Positions 7,668 to 15,405 of a DNA stretch of 64,000 nt are shown here, one piece after another. This stretch comes from Alphaproteobacteria bacterium (GTDB taxonomy: Bacteria > Myxococcota_A > UBA796 > GCA-2862545): contig JACKEQ010000014.1 in assembly GCA_020632885.1 (NCBI GenBank), positions 83,620 through 147,619 of the forward strand, read 5' to 3'. A program made the translations under genes and the position numbers. The notes beneath the pieces are model-generated. The model did no database searches, was not told the origin of the DNA, and was given only the letters and a program-made list of their open reading frames with translations. Positions within the stretch are counted from its first letter, which is position 1. Every line of letters begins with the position of its first letter.

Positions 7668-9062
7668 ATGCTCTTCCTGCTCTCCATCGCCGGGGCCACC
7701 GAGCTCCACACCTGCGAAGCGACGGCCAAGGGGCCCGCGGGCACGGCGCTCGCCGTGCGTGCGTTCGGCGGCAGCGAAGCCGAGGCGCGCCGCTCCGTCC
7801 GTCAGTCGGCGCGGTTCCTCGTGGACCAGCGCCTCCTGCTCGACGCCACGCTCGCCTGGTGGGCCGACGACCCCGAGGCCCGCGACCGGCTCGCAGGCAC
7901 CGTCTCCTTCGCGGGTTCCGCGGATCTCGCGGCGCCCGGTTGGTCGCTCTCTCCCGCCACCTGCGCCCATGCCGCGACCCCGATGGAGGGCCGCTGGACG
8001 GCGAGCTGGACCAAGGAGGGCCCCGAGGTCCACCGCGCCCATCCCGCGGACGCCCTGGAGGCCTCGCGCCGTCGGGCGTGCGTGTCGGGCTACCAGATCC
8101 AGGTCATGCAGGCGCTGAAGGCCCTGGCAGACGTCCCGGCCGAGGGTCGTGCCGCGGGGCTCGAGCCCTGGCGGTCCGCCATCGGCCAGCTGGAGGCCTG
8201 TTGGAGCTCCACGCCGCCCGACACGGTCCCCGAGGAGCGTCCGGTCGACGCCACACCCACGCAGTGCACCGCCCTCGCCCACAACGGGGGGCGGCTGGCC
8301 GTCGGGTACGGCGCGGGTGCGGAGCGCGCCGCGGAGGACGCCCTCAAGCAGTCGCTCCTGGTGCGCACGCGCCGTCTGTTGGGCCGCGTGGGCCGGGCGC
8401 ACGCCATCGTCGGCCCCCAGGACGGGGAGGCAGCGGCCGACGCGAAGATCCTGGAGGCGCTGGGCCGGATCGCCGGCCTCACGGGGCCGAGCGACACGGT
8501 GGATCGCGCACGCCTCGCGTGCACGGCCGTCACTCCGGGTCCCCTCCGCTGGAAGCCCACGGAGTCCGAGGCCGTCACCTGCAACAACATGAGCTGGACC
8601 GAGCGTCCCACCACACCGGTCGCCCTCGCGGACGCCGGGGGCTTCCTCGACGGCACCTGTGCGCTGCAGGTCGACCCCACCCTCCAGATCGTGCGGTTCT
8701 CCCTGCGCGGGGCCACCGGCGACAAGCGCGACCGGATGGTGTCGAGCGCCTACATGATCACGGGCACCTGCGAGAGCGCCTGCTACGCGAACGCCACCTG
8801 GGGCACCCCCGGGAAGCCCGTGGTGCTCGAGGGCGCGCCGGACCGCACCGACAAGCGGGCCGTCCTGGCCGAGCTCCGCGCGCTCGACGCCGCGAACCCG
8901 ATGGCGGGCCTCGCTTTCATGCCCACCCTCCAGGACCCCGAGTCACTGGCGGGCCTGTTCGACGGCACCCTCGTCCCCGCCCTGCAGGCCGAGGCGTCCC
9001 GCCTGCCCGCCGAGCGCTGGCGCCAGGTGGACGGCCACTGGATCCTGCTCCCGCCGGAGTAG
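7668..9062 (+). CDS. Hypothetical exported protein with internal repeat
   Basis: The protein has 464 residues, starting with a short hydrophobic segment (MLFLLSIAGATE) that may be a minimal signal. I recognise no family. Two stretches resemble each other: Cys-x-Ala plus a Gly/Ala strand plus an Arg-rich helix at about residues 16-62 and again at about 205-252 (QCTALAHNGG through TRRLLGRVGR), suggesting a duplicated domain. Several Cys residues occur in pairs, including a close pair in GTCESACY. I preferred ATG 7668 to an upstream ATG because TAGGGT ends seven bases before it, compatible with a leaderless transcript. It is divergent from the sigma gene and convergent with an interrupted lipoprotein gene. 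Confidence 0.7.
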   Translation: MLFLLSIAGATELHTCEATAKGPAGTALAVRAFGGSEAEARRSVRQSARFLVDQRLLLDATLAWWADDPEARDRLAGTVSFAGSADLAAPGWSLSPATCAHAATPMEGRWTASWTKEGPEVHRAHPADALEASRRRACVSGYQIQVMQALKALADVPAEGRAAGLEPWRSAIGQLEACWSSTPPDTVPEERPVDATPTQCTALAHNGGRLAVGYGAGAERAAEDALKQSLLVRTRRLLGRVGRAHAIVGPQDGEAAADAKILEALGRIAGLTGPSDTVDRARLACTAVTPGPLRWKPTESEAVTCNNMSWTERPTTPVALADAGGFLDGTCALQVDPTLQIVRFSLRGATGDKRDRMVSSAYMITGTCESACYANATWGTPGKPVVLEGAPDRTDKRAVLAELRALDAANPMAGLAFMPTLQDPESLAGLFDGTLVPALQAEASRLPAERWRQVDGHWILLPPE

Positions 9063-9065
9063 CCC

Positions 9066-9575
9066 TCACCCGCCCCAGGTGTGGTCGTGCACCGTCGATC
9101 CGTCCGGACCCAGCTCGCCGGTCTCCGCGAACACCTCGCGTCCCGACTCGAGGATGCGAAGCGTGTACGTGGAGACGGGCGGTGGGTCGAGCTCCTGGCA
9201 GTACCCGTAGTAGAAGACGCCCACCGTGTAGGCCCCGGCGGGCGGGCGGGCGCCGGTGTAGTCCCAGAAGACGTTCTCGTTGCCGCCCTGCTCGCAGCTC
9301 CCGCAGTAGCAGTCCACGTCCAGGCTGCCTCCCGAGCTGTCCACGGGCTCCGCGTACCAGATCTCCTCGTCGGCGGGCGTGAGCACGTGCAGGTCGAGGT
9401 CCACGAGGACCTCGTTGTCGACTTTGGACTACCGAGTTTCCCGGGCGAACCCTGTTCGCCCGTTTGCCTCGGGGGGCAGGTTGAACCGGAGCACGCCGTC
9501 GCCGCCGACCAGGTTGGTGAACCCGGTGTCGTTCCGGCACCCGGCGAGCAACGCCACCACGAGAAGAGCCCGCAT
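9066..9575 (-). pseudogene. Lipoprotein gene (DUF2135/YfaP-like domain) interrupted by a palindromic repeat
   Basis: The frame opens at ATG 9575 with GGAGG upstream and begins MRALLVVALLAGCRNDTG, a lipoprotein signal with its lipobox Cys. About 49 codons later the frame meets TAG at 9431-9429, which lies inside the 49-bp palindromic repeat. The same frame then continues open to 9066 and encodes a beta-sandwich region: DLDLHVLTPADEEIWY, then DVDCYCGSC, NENVFWDY and a PAGAYTVGVFYYGYC strand. That order (D-L-D-L-H-V, Cys cluster, E-N-x-x-W, G-x-Y-x-V) is typical of DUF2135-like extracellular domains. The two parts are in one frame, so a single intact lipoprotein most likely existed before the repeat arrived. 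Readthrough or a sequencing fault at the TAG cannot be excluded. Confidence 0.7.
9427..9475 (+). repeat. 49-bp palindromic repeat, copy 1
   Basis: This 49-bp stretch is identical to 17816-17864. It folds as nested arms: outer CCGAG with CTCGG, then inner CGGGCGAAC and GTTCGCCCG around the loop CCT, with unpaired TTTCC and TTTGC between. It lies inside a lipoprotein gene read on the opposite strand and supplies that gene's in-frame TAG. The size and shape resemble REP-like or Rickettsia palindromic elements. Confidence 0.85.
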
Positions 9576-9594
9576 CCTGCCTCCTGCGGGCAGT

Positions 9595-10545
9595 CTACAC
9601 GCGCTCGAGGACGAGCAGCACGTTGTCGGTGGGGTCGCCCTCCTGGCGCTGCTCGCCCGGCAGGCGCCGGAACCCGTGGGCACCGAGATGGGTCACCCAG
9701 TCCGCCACCGACCGGAAGCCACGGATCTCCGCGTGGTTCTCGGCCCACGTGAGCCCCGTGCCCGCGTTGAACACGTCGTGGGCGAGGGCCACCAGGCTCC
9801 GCATCACGGGCCGGTTCACGTCGTGCTCGCGCAGCACGAGCCGTCCACCGGGCCGCAACACCCGGCGGATCGAGCCCACGAACCCCTCGAGGGCCCCGTC
9901 CGGACAGTGGTGGAAGCCGATGTAGTTCGTGACGAGCCCGATGCTCGCGTCGGGGACGGCGTCCCCGATGGGCGCGTACCCCGCGAGGTCCACGAAGGTG
10001 CCCGCGTCCCCCACCGTCCCCCGCTCGACCACATCGGAGAGGTCCTTGCCGGGCTCACGGTCGTGCACGACGAAGCTCGGCCCCTCGAGCGTCACCCGCT
10101 TCGAGAGCGCGTTGCGGTACCGGCCGACCGTGCCGATCTCGAGGTACCCCTCCACGGTCCCCTCCCCGAGCAGCGTCGCCGTCTGGTGGGCCATCACGGC
10201 CTTCTGCTTCTGCAGGGCCGGGAGCGCGTACCGCACGGTGGACGCCGTGGGGGTGATGGACGGCAGCCCCGCCACGACGGCCGCGTAGATCGCCTCGTCC
10301 GACGCGTTGGCCTTCGTGGCCGCCTCGACGAGCCGGTGGAGCTCGTCTTCCGGGTAGAGGTGGAAGACGTTGGTGAGGAAGAGCAGGAAGCGCTCGCGGA
10401 GCTGGGGGTCGTCGTAGATCGCGTGGAAGTCGCTGCCGGGATCGGCGACGATGGGGCTGGCGGGCGGTGCGGGCAGCTCGGCCGAGCCACAGGCGGCGAG
10501 GAAGGCGGCCGCCAGCGTGTGGAGGAGGAAGGTGCGACGGTCCAT
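9595..10545 (-). CDS. Class I methyltransferase-fold protein with lipoprotein/Tat-like signal
   Basis: The protein has 316 residues. The N-terminus MDRRTFLLHTLAAAFLAAC looks like a twin-arginine-type signal ending in a lipobox Cys. The body contains a Methyltransf_11-like domain: YLEIGTVGRYRNAL near residue 125 in the position of motif I, TFVDLAGYAPIGDAVPDAS, an IGFHHCPDG motif IV/V region, and VLRPGGRLVLREHD (about 235-248), the standard post-motif loop. Export of an SAM-dependent enzyme is unusual because SAM is cytoplasmic. Either the signal is a false impression, or the fold has another use. It lies 20 bp upstream of the interrupted lipoprotein gene on the same strand and is divergent from 10585. 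Fold call is good; substrate unknown. Confidence 0.75.
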   Translation of the reverse strand: MDRRTFLLHTLAAAFLAACGSAELPAPPASPIVADPGSDFHAIYDDPQLRERFLLFLTNVFHLYPEDELHRLVEAATKANASDEAIYAAVVAGLPSITPTASTVRYALPALQKQKAVMAHQTATLLGEGTVEGYLEIGTVGRYRNALSKRVTLEGPSFVVHDREPGKDLSDVVERGTVGDAGTFVDLAGYAPIGDAVPDASIGLVTNYIGFHHCPDGALEGFVGSIRRVLRPGGRLVLREHDVNRPVMRSLVALAHDVFNAGTGLTWAENHAEIRGFRSVADWVTHLGAHGFRRLPGEQRQEGDPTDNVLLVLERV

Positions 10546-10584
10546 GGATGCTCCTGCGGCGACCTATCCCACCAGGGTGGCGTG

Positions 10585-11058
10585 ATGCTGGGGTGGATGC
10601 TCGCTGCCTGCTCCGAGCCCATCCCCGACGGCCTCATCGAGGTGTCGGAGATCGGACAGCACGAGGGAGCCTTCGATATCGACGCCAGCACCGAGAGGGA
10701 CTGTGTCGACGTCCAGAGCGCGGTGTTGGGGTCCCAGCTCGCTGGTGACAGGGCGCTGCGGCGAATGCGCCGCCCCCTGCTCGCGGGCGGTAGCGCTTCA
10801 GACATCCATCTCGACCTCGACGACGGCTACGACTACGACGGAGGCCAGCTGCTCTTCCTTTTCACCGTCGACTGCATGCAGGCTCAGGACCTGAGCGTTC
10901 GCCGCATGGAAGCTGTCGACGGCGACCTCTTCGTGGACCTCACCCTGGCCGGTGATGGTGTGGGGTGCTGCGTGGACTGGCCCTCGTACCACGTCGGAGT
11001 GTGGAGGTTGCCAGCGGGCCGGGTGGACGACATCCACGTCGACATGGACCTGCCGTGA
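10585..11058 (+). CDS. Small putative lipoprotein
   Basis: The protein has 157 residues starting MLGWMLAACSEPIPDG, a very short signal with a lipobox-like Ala-Ala-Cys. The rest is acidic with an Asp-rich segment (LDLDDGYDYDGG) and a Cys-Cys pair near the end. I do not recognise a family. AGGGTGG lies just before GTG-ATG; GTG at 10582 could also initiate. It is divergent from the methyltransferase gene, with only 39 bp between them, and convergent with the FAD oxidase. GC at third positions is a little lower than in its neighbours. Small lipoproteins of this sort are common through the window. Confidence 0.6.
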   Translation: MLGWMLAACSEPIPDGLIEVSEIGQHEGAFDIDASTERDCVDVQSAVLGSQLAGDRALRRMRRPLLAGGSASDIHLDLDDGYDYDGGQLLFLFTVDCMQAQDLSVRRMEAVDGDLFVDLTLAGDGVGCCVDWPSYHVGVWRLPAGRVDDIHVDMDLP

Positions 11059-11065
11059 AGCCCGG

Positions 11066-13495
11066 TCAGAAGTCGTAGAGGTGCTCGAGCCGGTAGCCGG
11101 ACGCCGTGAGCGCGGGCAGAACGTCGTCCAGCCTGTGCACCGGGATCTCCATGGCCACGCGCTCCTGCTCGGGACGCGTCAGGATCGGCCAGCGCGTCAG
11201 GGTCGCCCCCCATAGCGAGACGTCCGCCCCCGTGGGCACCACCACCTGCACCAGGATGGACCGCGCACCCGCGATCTCGACGACCTCCACGTCCCGCGAC
11301 GCCAGCGCCACCGCGGCCGCCGTGAAGGGCTCGTAGCGCGGCAGGGTCACCAGGAGGTCGCGCCCACCGAGCGTCTCGACCACCTCCACCCCCGGGATGC
11401 CCGCCAGGACGGCCGGATCGGCCCGCACCCAGAGCTCGATGCGCTCGGCCTCCGGCGCGTAGGCCGCCCCCGTCGCCCAGGCGATGGCGCCCGCCCACCA
11501 GCCCTTGAGGGTGAGCTCCACGCGGCTCGCGAACGACCGCTCCCACTGCCGCAGCGTGCCCCCCTGCGCCGGCAGCGACCCGAGCTCCGCGCGCCGCTCG
11601 GCGAACGGGAAGGCGTACCAGGGCGTGTGGTGGGTGAAGGCCCCGTAGTCGGCCGTGACCCTCGCGTAGTGGTCCTCCTGGGCCGTGCGTCCGCCGCCCT
11701 CGAACAGGCGGCCCACCGTGCCCTCGTAGAGGCCCTTGCCCACCATCTCCACGGTGTAGCTGGCCCCCACCACCGCGATCATCGCGTGGTAGCCGCCGTT
11801 GAACGCGTAGCGCTCGCGGCACACGGCCCACACGGCCCGGTAGCGGTTCCAGAACTGCGAGACCGCCGCCAGGTACGGGAACGCGCTGGGGCGCTCGTGA
11901 GCGAGGAAGGCCCCGAGCTCGTCCGCGCTGTAGACGACGAGCCACTCGGGCAGCGTCAGGAACGTCTGGTCGGCGGGCCGTAGCCAGGTCGGCCGGGCAG
12001 CCAGGCGGGCCCGGATGGCCGCCTCGTCGGGGAGGCCGCCGTAGTCGGGGCCCGGCGGGAGGTAGCGGTCGAACAGCCGGTTCCGGAAGACGTAGTCGGG
12101 GTCGACGCGCTTCTTGAGATCGAAGAACGCGGGCGCGCCGGGGTATGCGGCCGCGAGCTGTTCGGGGGTCGCGTGGATCTGGTAGGGCAGGTACCAGCGT
12201 CCGCCCTCCTCGATCAGCGCGTCCGCCATCGCGCGCGTCCAGGTTCCCGCGGCCTCCCAGGCCTCCGGGGTGGTCGCCATCTTGTGGTAGACGACGAACG
12301 CATAGCAGTCGGTGGGACACCACGTGAGCAGGGTGTCGGGGTCGGCCTCCGCGTGCCGGATGCTCACGTTCACCACGTTCACGTCGTGCTCGCGGAAGAT
12401 CCGCGCCATCCTGGGCCTGAAGGACGCGAGTCGCTCGACGGGGACGAAGTACTCCTGCAGCACGTAGGTGTTCTTCGCCCGCGAGCCGGGATCGAGGCCC
12501 GCCACGTCGTACGACGCCTCGTAGTTCCGCGGCACCACCATCGGCCGCCCGAGCCGCATGCGGTCGATGACCTCCGCCCGGGTCTCCTTGCCCAGCGGCC
12601 CCTCGCTCACCCACCAGTACATCAGCCGGTCGGTCGACGTGCTGCCCCCGCGGGGCTGCAGGCGCTCGCCGACGGTCGGCGCTGCGTCCGTCTCGCGGAA
12701 GGTGATGGCGACGAGGTCGTCGTAGTCGGGCGGGTAGAGGTCCGCGTTGAACATCACGGCACCCGGGTCGCCCTGGACACGCTCGGCGAAGTACCGCGGG
12801 AAGTCCGCGAAGGGCATCCGGTCGACCCGCCGCTCGAGCATCGTGTTCGGCGCGACGTCCAGCTCGGCCTCCACGATGACCCCGAGCCCACCGTAGCCGC
12901 CGATGGCCCCGAAGAAGAGCTCGGCGTTCTCCTCGCGCGAGCACCGCACGAGCGAGCCGTCCGCGAGCAGGAGGAGGATGCTGCGCACGCTGTGCACGAC
13001 CGGCCCCCGGCCCATGTAGCGACCGTGGGCGTTCACCGAGAGCGTGCCGCCCACCGTGAAGTCCGCGTAGGACTGCATGATGGCGACCGAGAGGTCGTGG
13101 GGATCGAGGGCCTCGATGAGCGCGCGCCAGGTGATGCCGGCCTGCACGCGGACGACGCGGGCGTCCACGTCGAGGTCGAGCACCCGATCCAGCCCGCGCA
13201 TGTCGAGGAACAGCGTGCCGTCGGTGCCGATCTGGCCGCCCATGCTGTAGCGACCGCCCCCGATGGACACGGGACCGTCGTGACGCCGGACGACCTCGCG
13301 GAGGTCGTCCACGCTGGTGGGCCGCACGACCCGCTCGACGTCGATCTGCACGAGCTCCGTGACGTCGTGCACGGTCACCGCCGGCAGCGGATTGGGCGCC
13401 CGCTCCAGCCACACCACGAAGGCCACACCCGCGAACCCGGACAGGCCCACGAGACCGAGCAGGACCCGCCCCGCACGCCGGACGTGGACGTTCAT
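11066..13495 (-). CDS. Membrane-anchored FAD-linked oxidase with extra C-terminal module
   Basis: The protein has 809 residues. Residues 11-30 form a membrane anchor. A PCMH-type FAD-binding domain follows: VRPTSVDDLREVV (57-69), then GPVSIGGGRYSMGGQIG (74-90) for the flavin pyrophosphate loop, and GTLSVNAHGRYMGRG further on. The middle part matches the substrate and C-terminal region of sugar-lactone or DprE1-like oxidases (LKKRVDPDYVFRNRLF). After about residue 540 a second module of some 270 residues starts at FLTLPEWLVVYSADELGAF and contains aromatic-rich helices; I do not know its function. ATG 13495 overlaps the stop of the upstream YARHG gene as ATGA. An oxidation near the membrane, perhaps of a lipid-linked or free sugar, is plausible inference. 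Confidence 0.8.
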   Translation of the reverse strand: MNVHVRRAGRVLLGLVGLSGFAGVAFVVWLERAPNPLPAVTVHDVTELVQIDVERVVRPTSVDDLREVVRRHDGPVSIGGGRYSMGGQIGTDGTLFLDMRGLDRVLDLDVDARVVRVQAGITWRALIEALDPHDLSVAIMQSYADFTVGGTLSVNAHGRYMGRGPVVHSVRSILLLLADGSLVRCSREENAELFFGAIGGYGGLGVIVEAELDVAPNTMLERRVDRMPFADFPRYFAERVQGDPGAVMFNADLYPPDYDDLVAITFRETDAAPTVGERLQPRGGSTSTDRLMYWWVSEGPLGKETRAEVIDRMRLGRPMVVPRNYEASYDVAGLDPGSRAKNTYVLQEYFVPVERLASFRPRMARIFREHDVNVVNVSIRHAEADPDTLLTWCPTDCYAFVVYHKMATTPEAWEAAGTWTRAMADALIEEGGRWYLPYQIHATPEQLAAAYPGAPAFFDLKKRVDPDYVFRNRLFDRYLPPGPDYGGLPDEAAIRARLAARPTWLRPADQTFLTLPEWLVVYSADELGAFLAHERPSAFPYLAAVSQFWNRYRAVWAVCRERYAFNGGYHAMIAVVGASYTVEMVGKGLYEGTVGRLFEGGGRTAQEDHYARVTADYGAFTHHTPWYAFPFAERRAELGSLPAQGGTLRQWERSFASRVELTLKGWWAGAIAWATGAAYAPEAERIELWVRADPAVLAGIPGVEVVETLGGRDLLVTLPRYEPFTAAAVALASRDVEVVEIAGARSILVQVVVPTGADVSLWGATLTRWPILTRPEQERVAMEIPVHRLDDVLPALTASGYRLEHLYDF

Positions 13496-14025
13496 TCCTC
13501 CGGTACCGCCTCGCACATCACGTGGTCCTCCTCGTTCTTCTTCAGGAGTGCGGTGTTGCGCCGCGCGACCTCGGACATCTGGGACGGGTCGAAGGCCGGG
13601 TTCTTCCGGTACCACGGCTGGCCCTCGAAGCGCTTCTGCCACTTCTCCTTGGTGAAGACGTAGCCGTAGCGGGCGAACACCGCATTGCGCATGGAGGCCC
13701 AGGCCTCGCAGGACGGCACGTCGTTGAAGGGCCAGTCCAGCCCGCACATCCCCTCGTCCTCGCCGAGCATGCCGGGACCGCAGCAGAGCTTGTGGTAGCC
13801 GCCCGACGCGAGGTCCGCGTAGTCGTGCCGGATGAGGAGGAGGGCGTCGGAGCCGCAGATCTCCTTGTCGGACAGGCCCGCCAGCGGGTCACCGGACACC
13901 GGCGCGGGGGCCGGCTCGGGGTCGGGTGTGGGCGCGGGCTCGGGGAGCGCGGGCGCCTCGTGGACGTCGGGGGCGGCGACGGGTGCCGGGCCGCCGCAGG
14001 CGAGCAGCAGGAGTGCGGTGTACAT
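13492..14025 (-). CDS. YARHG-domain lipoprotein
   Basis: The protein has 177 residues. MYTALLLLACGGPAPV is a lipoprotein signal with Cys at residue 10; a Pro/Glu/Ala spacer follows (about 12-50). The C-terminal part carries the YARHG pattern: MRNAVFARYGYVF, then W-Q-K-R-F and QPWYRKNPAFDPSQMS, ending in a helix with RRNTALLKKNE. YARHG is a small extracellular domain of unknown role, often at the ends of lipoproteins or after protease domains. Two Cys pairs (KLCCGPGM and GMCGLDW) are unusual additions. The gene is coupled to the FAD oxidase by ATGA and diverges from 14084 with a 58-bp gap. Confidence 0.82.
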   Translation of the reverse strand: MYTALLLLACGGPAPVAAPDVHEAPALPEPAPTPDPEPAPAPVSGDPLAGLSDKEICGSDALLLIRHDYADLASGGYHKLCCGPGMLGEDEGMCGLDWPFNDVPSCEAWASMRNAVFARYGYVFTKEKWQKRFEGQPWYRKNPAFDPSQMSEVARRNTALLKKNEEDHVMCEAVPEE

Positions 14026-14072
14026 GGGGGCTCCAGAGGGCCGGGGTCCTATCCGCGGCGTCCGCCGTGGGC

Positions 14073-14078
14073 TACGAT
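14073..14078 (+). promoter_or_regulatory. -10-like hexamer TACGAT for a leaderless start at 14084
   Basis: TACGAT ends five bases before ATG 14084 and no ribosome site is present between them, so initiation at or one base before the ATG is expected. No convincing -35 element is seen. The same arrangement recurs at 7655, 35225, 51470, 54878 and 60380. Confidence 0.4.
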
Positions 14079-14083
14079 GGACC

Positions 14084-14551
14084 ATGCTCCTCCTCGCCGC
14101 GGCCGTCGCCATGGAACCCGCCAACACCACCGCCAGCGCCGGTCCCCTCACGGTCACGGGCCTCTCGGACCACGCCCTGCACGAGCACGGCGGCGAGTCC
14201 GCCCGCCTCGCCAGCGCCCGGTTCCGCGTGGAGGTCGCCCAGCCCGTGCGGCTCGAGGTGGCGGGGGTCACCTACCTCCGCGGGCACACCTGCGACGCGC
14301 CACCCACGGACGTCGCGAGCGAGCCGAAGGTCGTCGGCCTGGTCGTGAAGGGTGCAGAGCCCACCCGCCGTCTGGAGCTCACCGCCGGCACCCACGAGCT
14401 GGAGGTCGCGTTCGCGCCGGTGGAGGCGTACTACACGTACTGCGACCGCTTCGCCTTCCGGGTCGCCTTCGAGGCCGGCGAGCACGCTGTCACCGCGGTG
14501 GCCGAGACCCTCGTGACGCGCATCGAGCCCCTGCGGGAAGACCCCTTCTGA
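14084..14551 (+). CDS. Small exported protein
   Basis: The protein has 155 residues with a short hydrophobic start (MLLLAAAVAMEPANT) that may serve as a signal peptide. The mature part is predicted beta-rich, with alternating hydrophobic residues (VGLVVKGAEPTRRLEL, HELEVAFAPVEAYYTY) and two Cys, suggesting a small beta-sandwich. No family is recognised. No ribosome site precedes the ATG; TACGAT at 14073-14078 suggests a leaderless message. Its TGA overlaps the probable first codon of the D12 methylase (CTGA), so it may be the first gene of the 14.1-19.4 kb plus-strand run. Confidence 0.65.
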   Translation: MLLLAAAVAMEPANTTASAGPLTVTGLSDHALHEHGGESARLASARFRVEVAQPVRLEVAGVTYLRGHTCDAPPTDVASEPKVVGLVVKGAEPTRRLELTAGTHELEVAFAPVEAYYTYCDRFAFRVAFEAGEHAVTAVAETLVTRIEPLREDPF

Positions 14552-15405
14552 GCTGGTCGTACGTCGAGCCCTGCTGCGGGAGCGCGTCGGTCGGCCTCGC
14601 CCTGTTGGGGGCCACCCGGCCCCTCCTGCCCTACCAGGGGTCCAAGTGGCGGTTCCGCAGGGCGCTGCTGGAGACGTTCGCCAGGGCGGGCTTCTCCGGC
14701 ACCCCGACCTCCGTCCGGCTCGACGACGTGGGGCCCTGGGGACGGGTGGCCGCGACGGTCGTGGCCCGCACCCCGGACGTGCTCGAGCACCTGAGGGGCT
14801 TCGTGGCCCGCGACCCCCGCGAGGTCTACGACAGCCTGCACAAGCACCCGGTGGCCGACGAGGACGCCGCCTACGCCGCCCAGTTCCTGTTCCTCCAGCG
14901 CCTCGCGTACTCCGGCAAGGCCGTGGGCGACCCGGAGGGCCGCTGGGCTTCCCCCGGGTTCAACACGTCCAGCGCCTACGGGCTGCCGGGCACCGAGCGG
15001 TTCGGCCAGGTCAACCCGATGATCCCGAGCCTGATCCGCGTCCTGGAGGGGTATGGGCTCGCCGAGGTCGCCGTGTCGGGCTCCCGACGCGCGGCCCTCG
15101 CCCCCGAGACCCCGGTCGAGCGCACCCTCGTCTACCTCGACCCACCGTACGTCCGGTCCACCCGCTACCCCATGGGCGACCTCGATCGTCCAGGCGTCGT
15201 CGCGCTCGCGGAGGGCTGGCACGACGCCGGGGCCACGGTCGTGGTCAGCGAGGGTGAGCCCGTGCACGAGCTCGTCGCGCGCGGTTGGACGGCGTCCCTC
15301 CTCGACCCCGGCCGCCAGGACACCTCGCGCTTCCGCGGCAAGCAGCAGGAGTGGATCACCGTGTCGCCCGGGCCGGATAAGGAAGGCGACCGGAGGTGCC
15401 CTTGA
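14548..15405 (+). CDS. D12-type N6-adenine DNA methyltransferase-like protein
   Basis: About 285 residues. Near the N-terminus EPCCGSASVGLALLG takes the place of the F-x-G-x-G SAM-binding motif, followed by YQGSKWRFRRALLE, which resembles the Y-x-G-x-K of Dam-like D12 enzymes. LVYLDPPYVRSTRY (about residue 192) is the catalytic D-P-P-Y motif. The usual PF-xG-G is altered to PCCGSA, so activity should be tested, not assumed. No ATG, GTG or TTG lies between the preceding gene and motif I; the only candidate start is CTG at 14548, overlapping the previous TGA. The gene ends in TTGA, coupling to dcp. No restriction endonuclease is nearby, so it would be an orphan methylase or a repurposed fold. 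Confidence 0.7.
   Translation: MSWSYVEPCCGSASVGLALLGATRPLLPYQGSKWRFRRALLETFARAGFSGTPTSVRLDDVGPWGRVAATVVARTPDVLEHLRGFVARDPREVYDSLHKHPVADEDAAYAAQFLFLQRLAYSGKAVGDPEGRWASPGFNTSSAYGLPGTERFGQVNPMIPSLIRVLEGYGLAEVAVSGSRRAALAPETPVERTLVYLDPPYVRSTRYPMGDLDRPGVVALAEGWHDAGATVVVSEGEPVHELVARGWTASLLDPGRQDTSRFRGKQQEWITVSPGPDKEGDRRCP

Noticed and set aside
14548..15405. A restriction-modification system around the D12 methylase
   Set aside because: Neighbours are Dcp peptidase, a membrane protein and a patatin; no endonuclease or specificity gene is visible.
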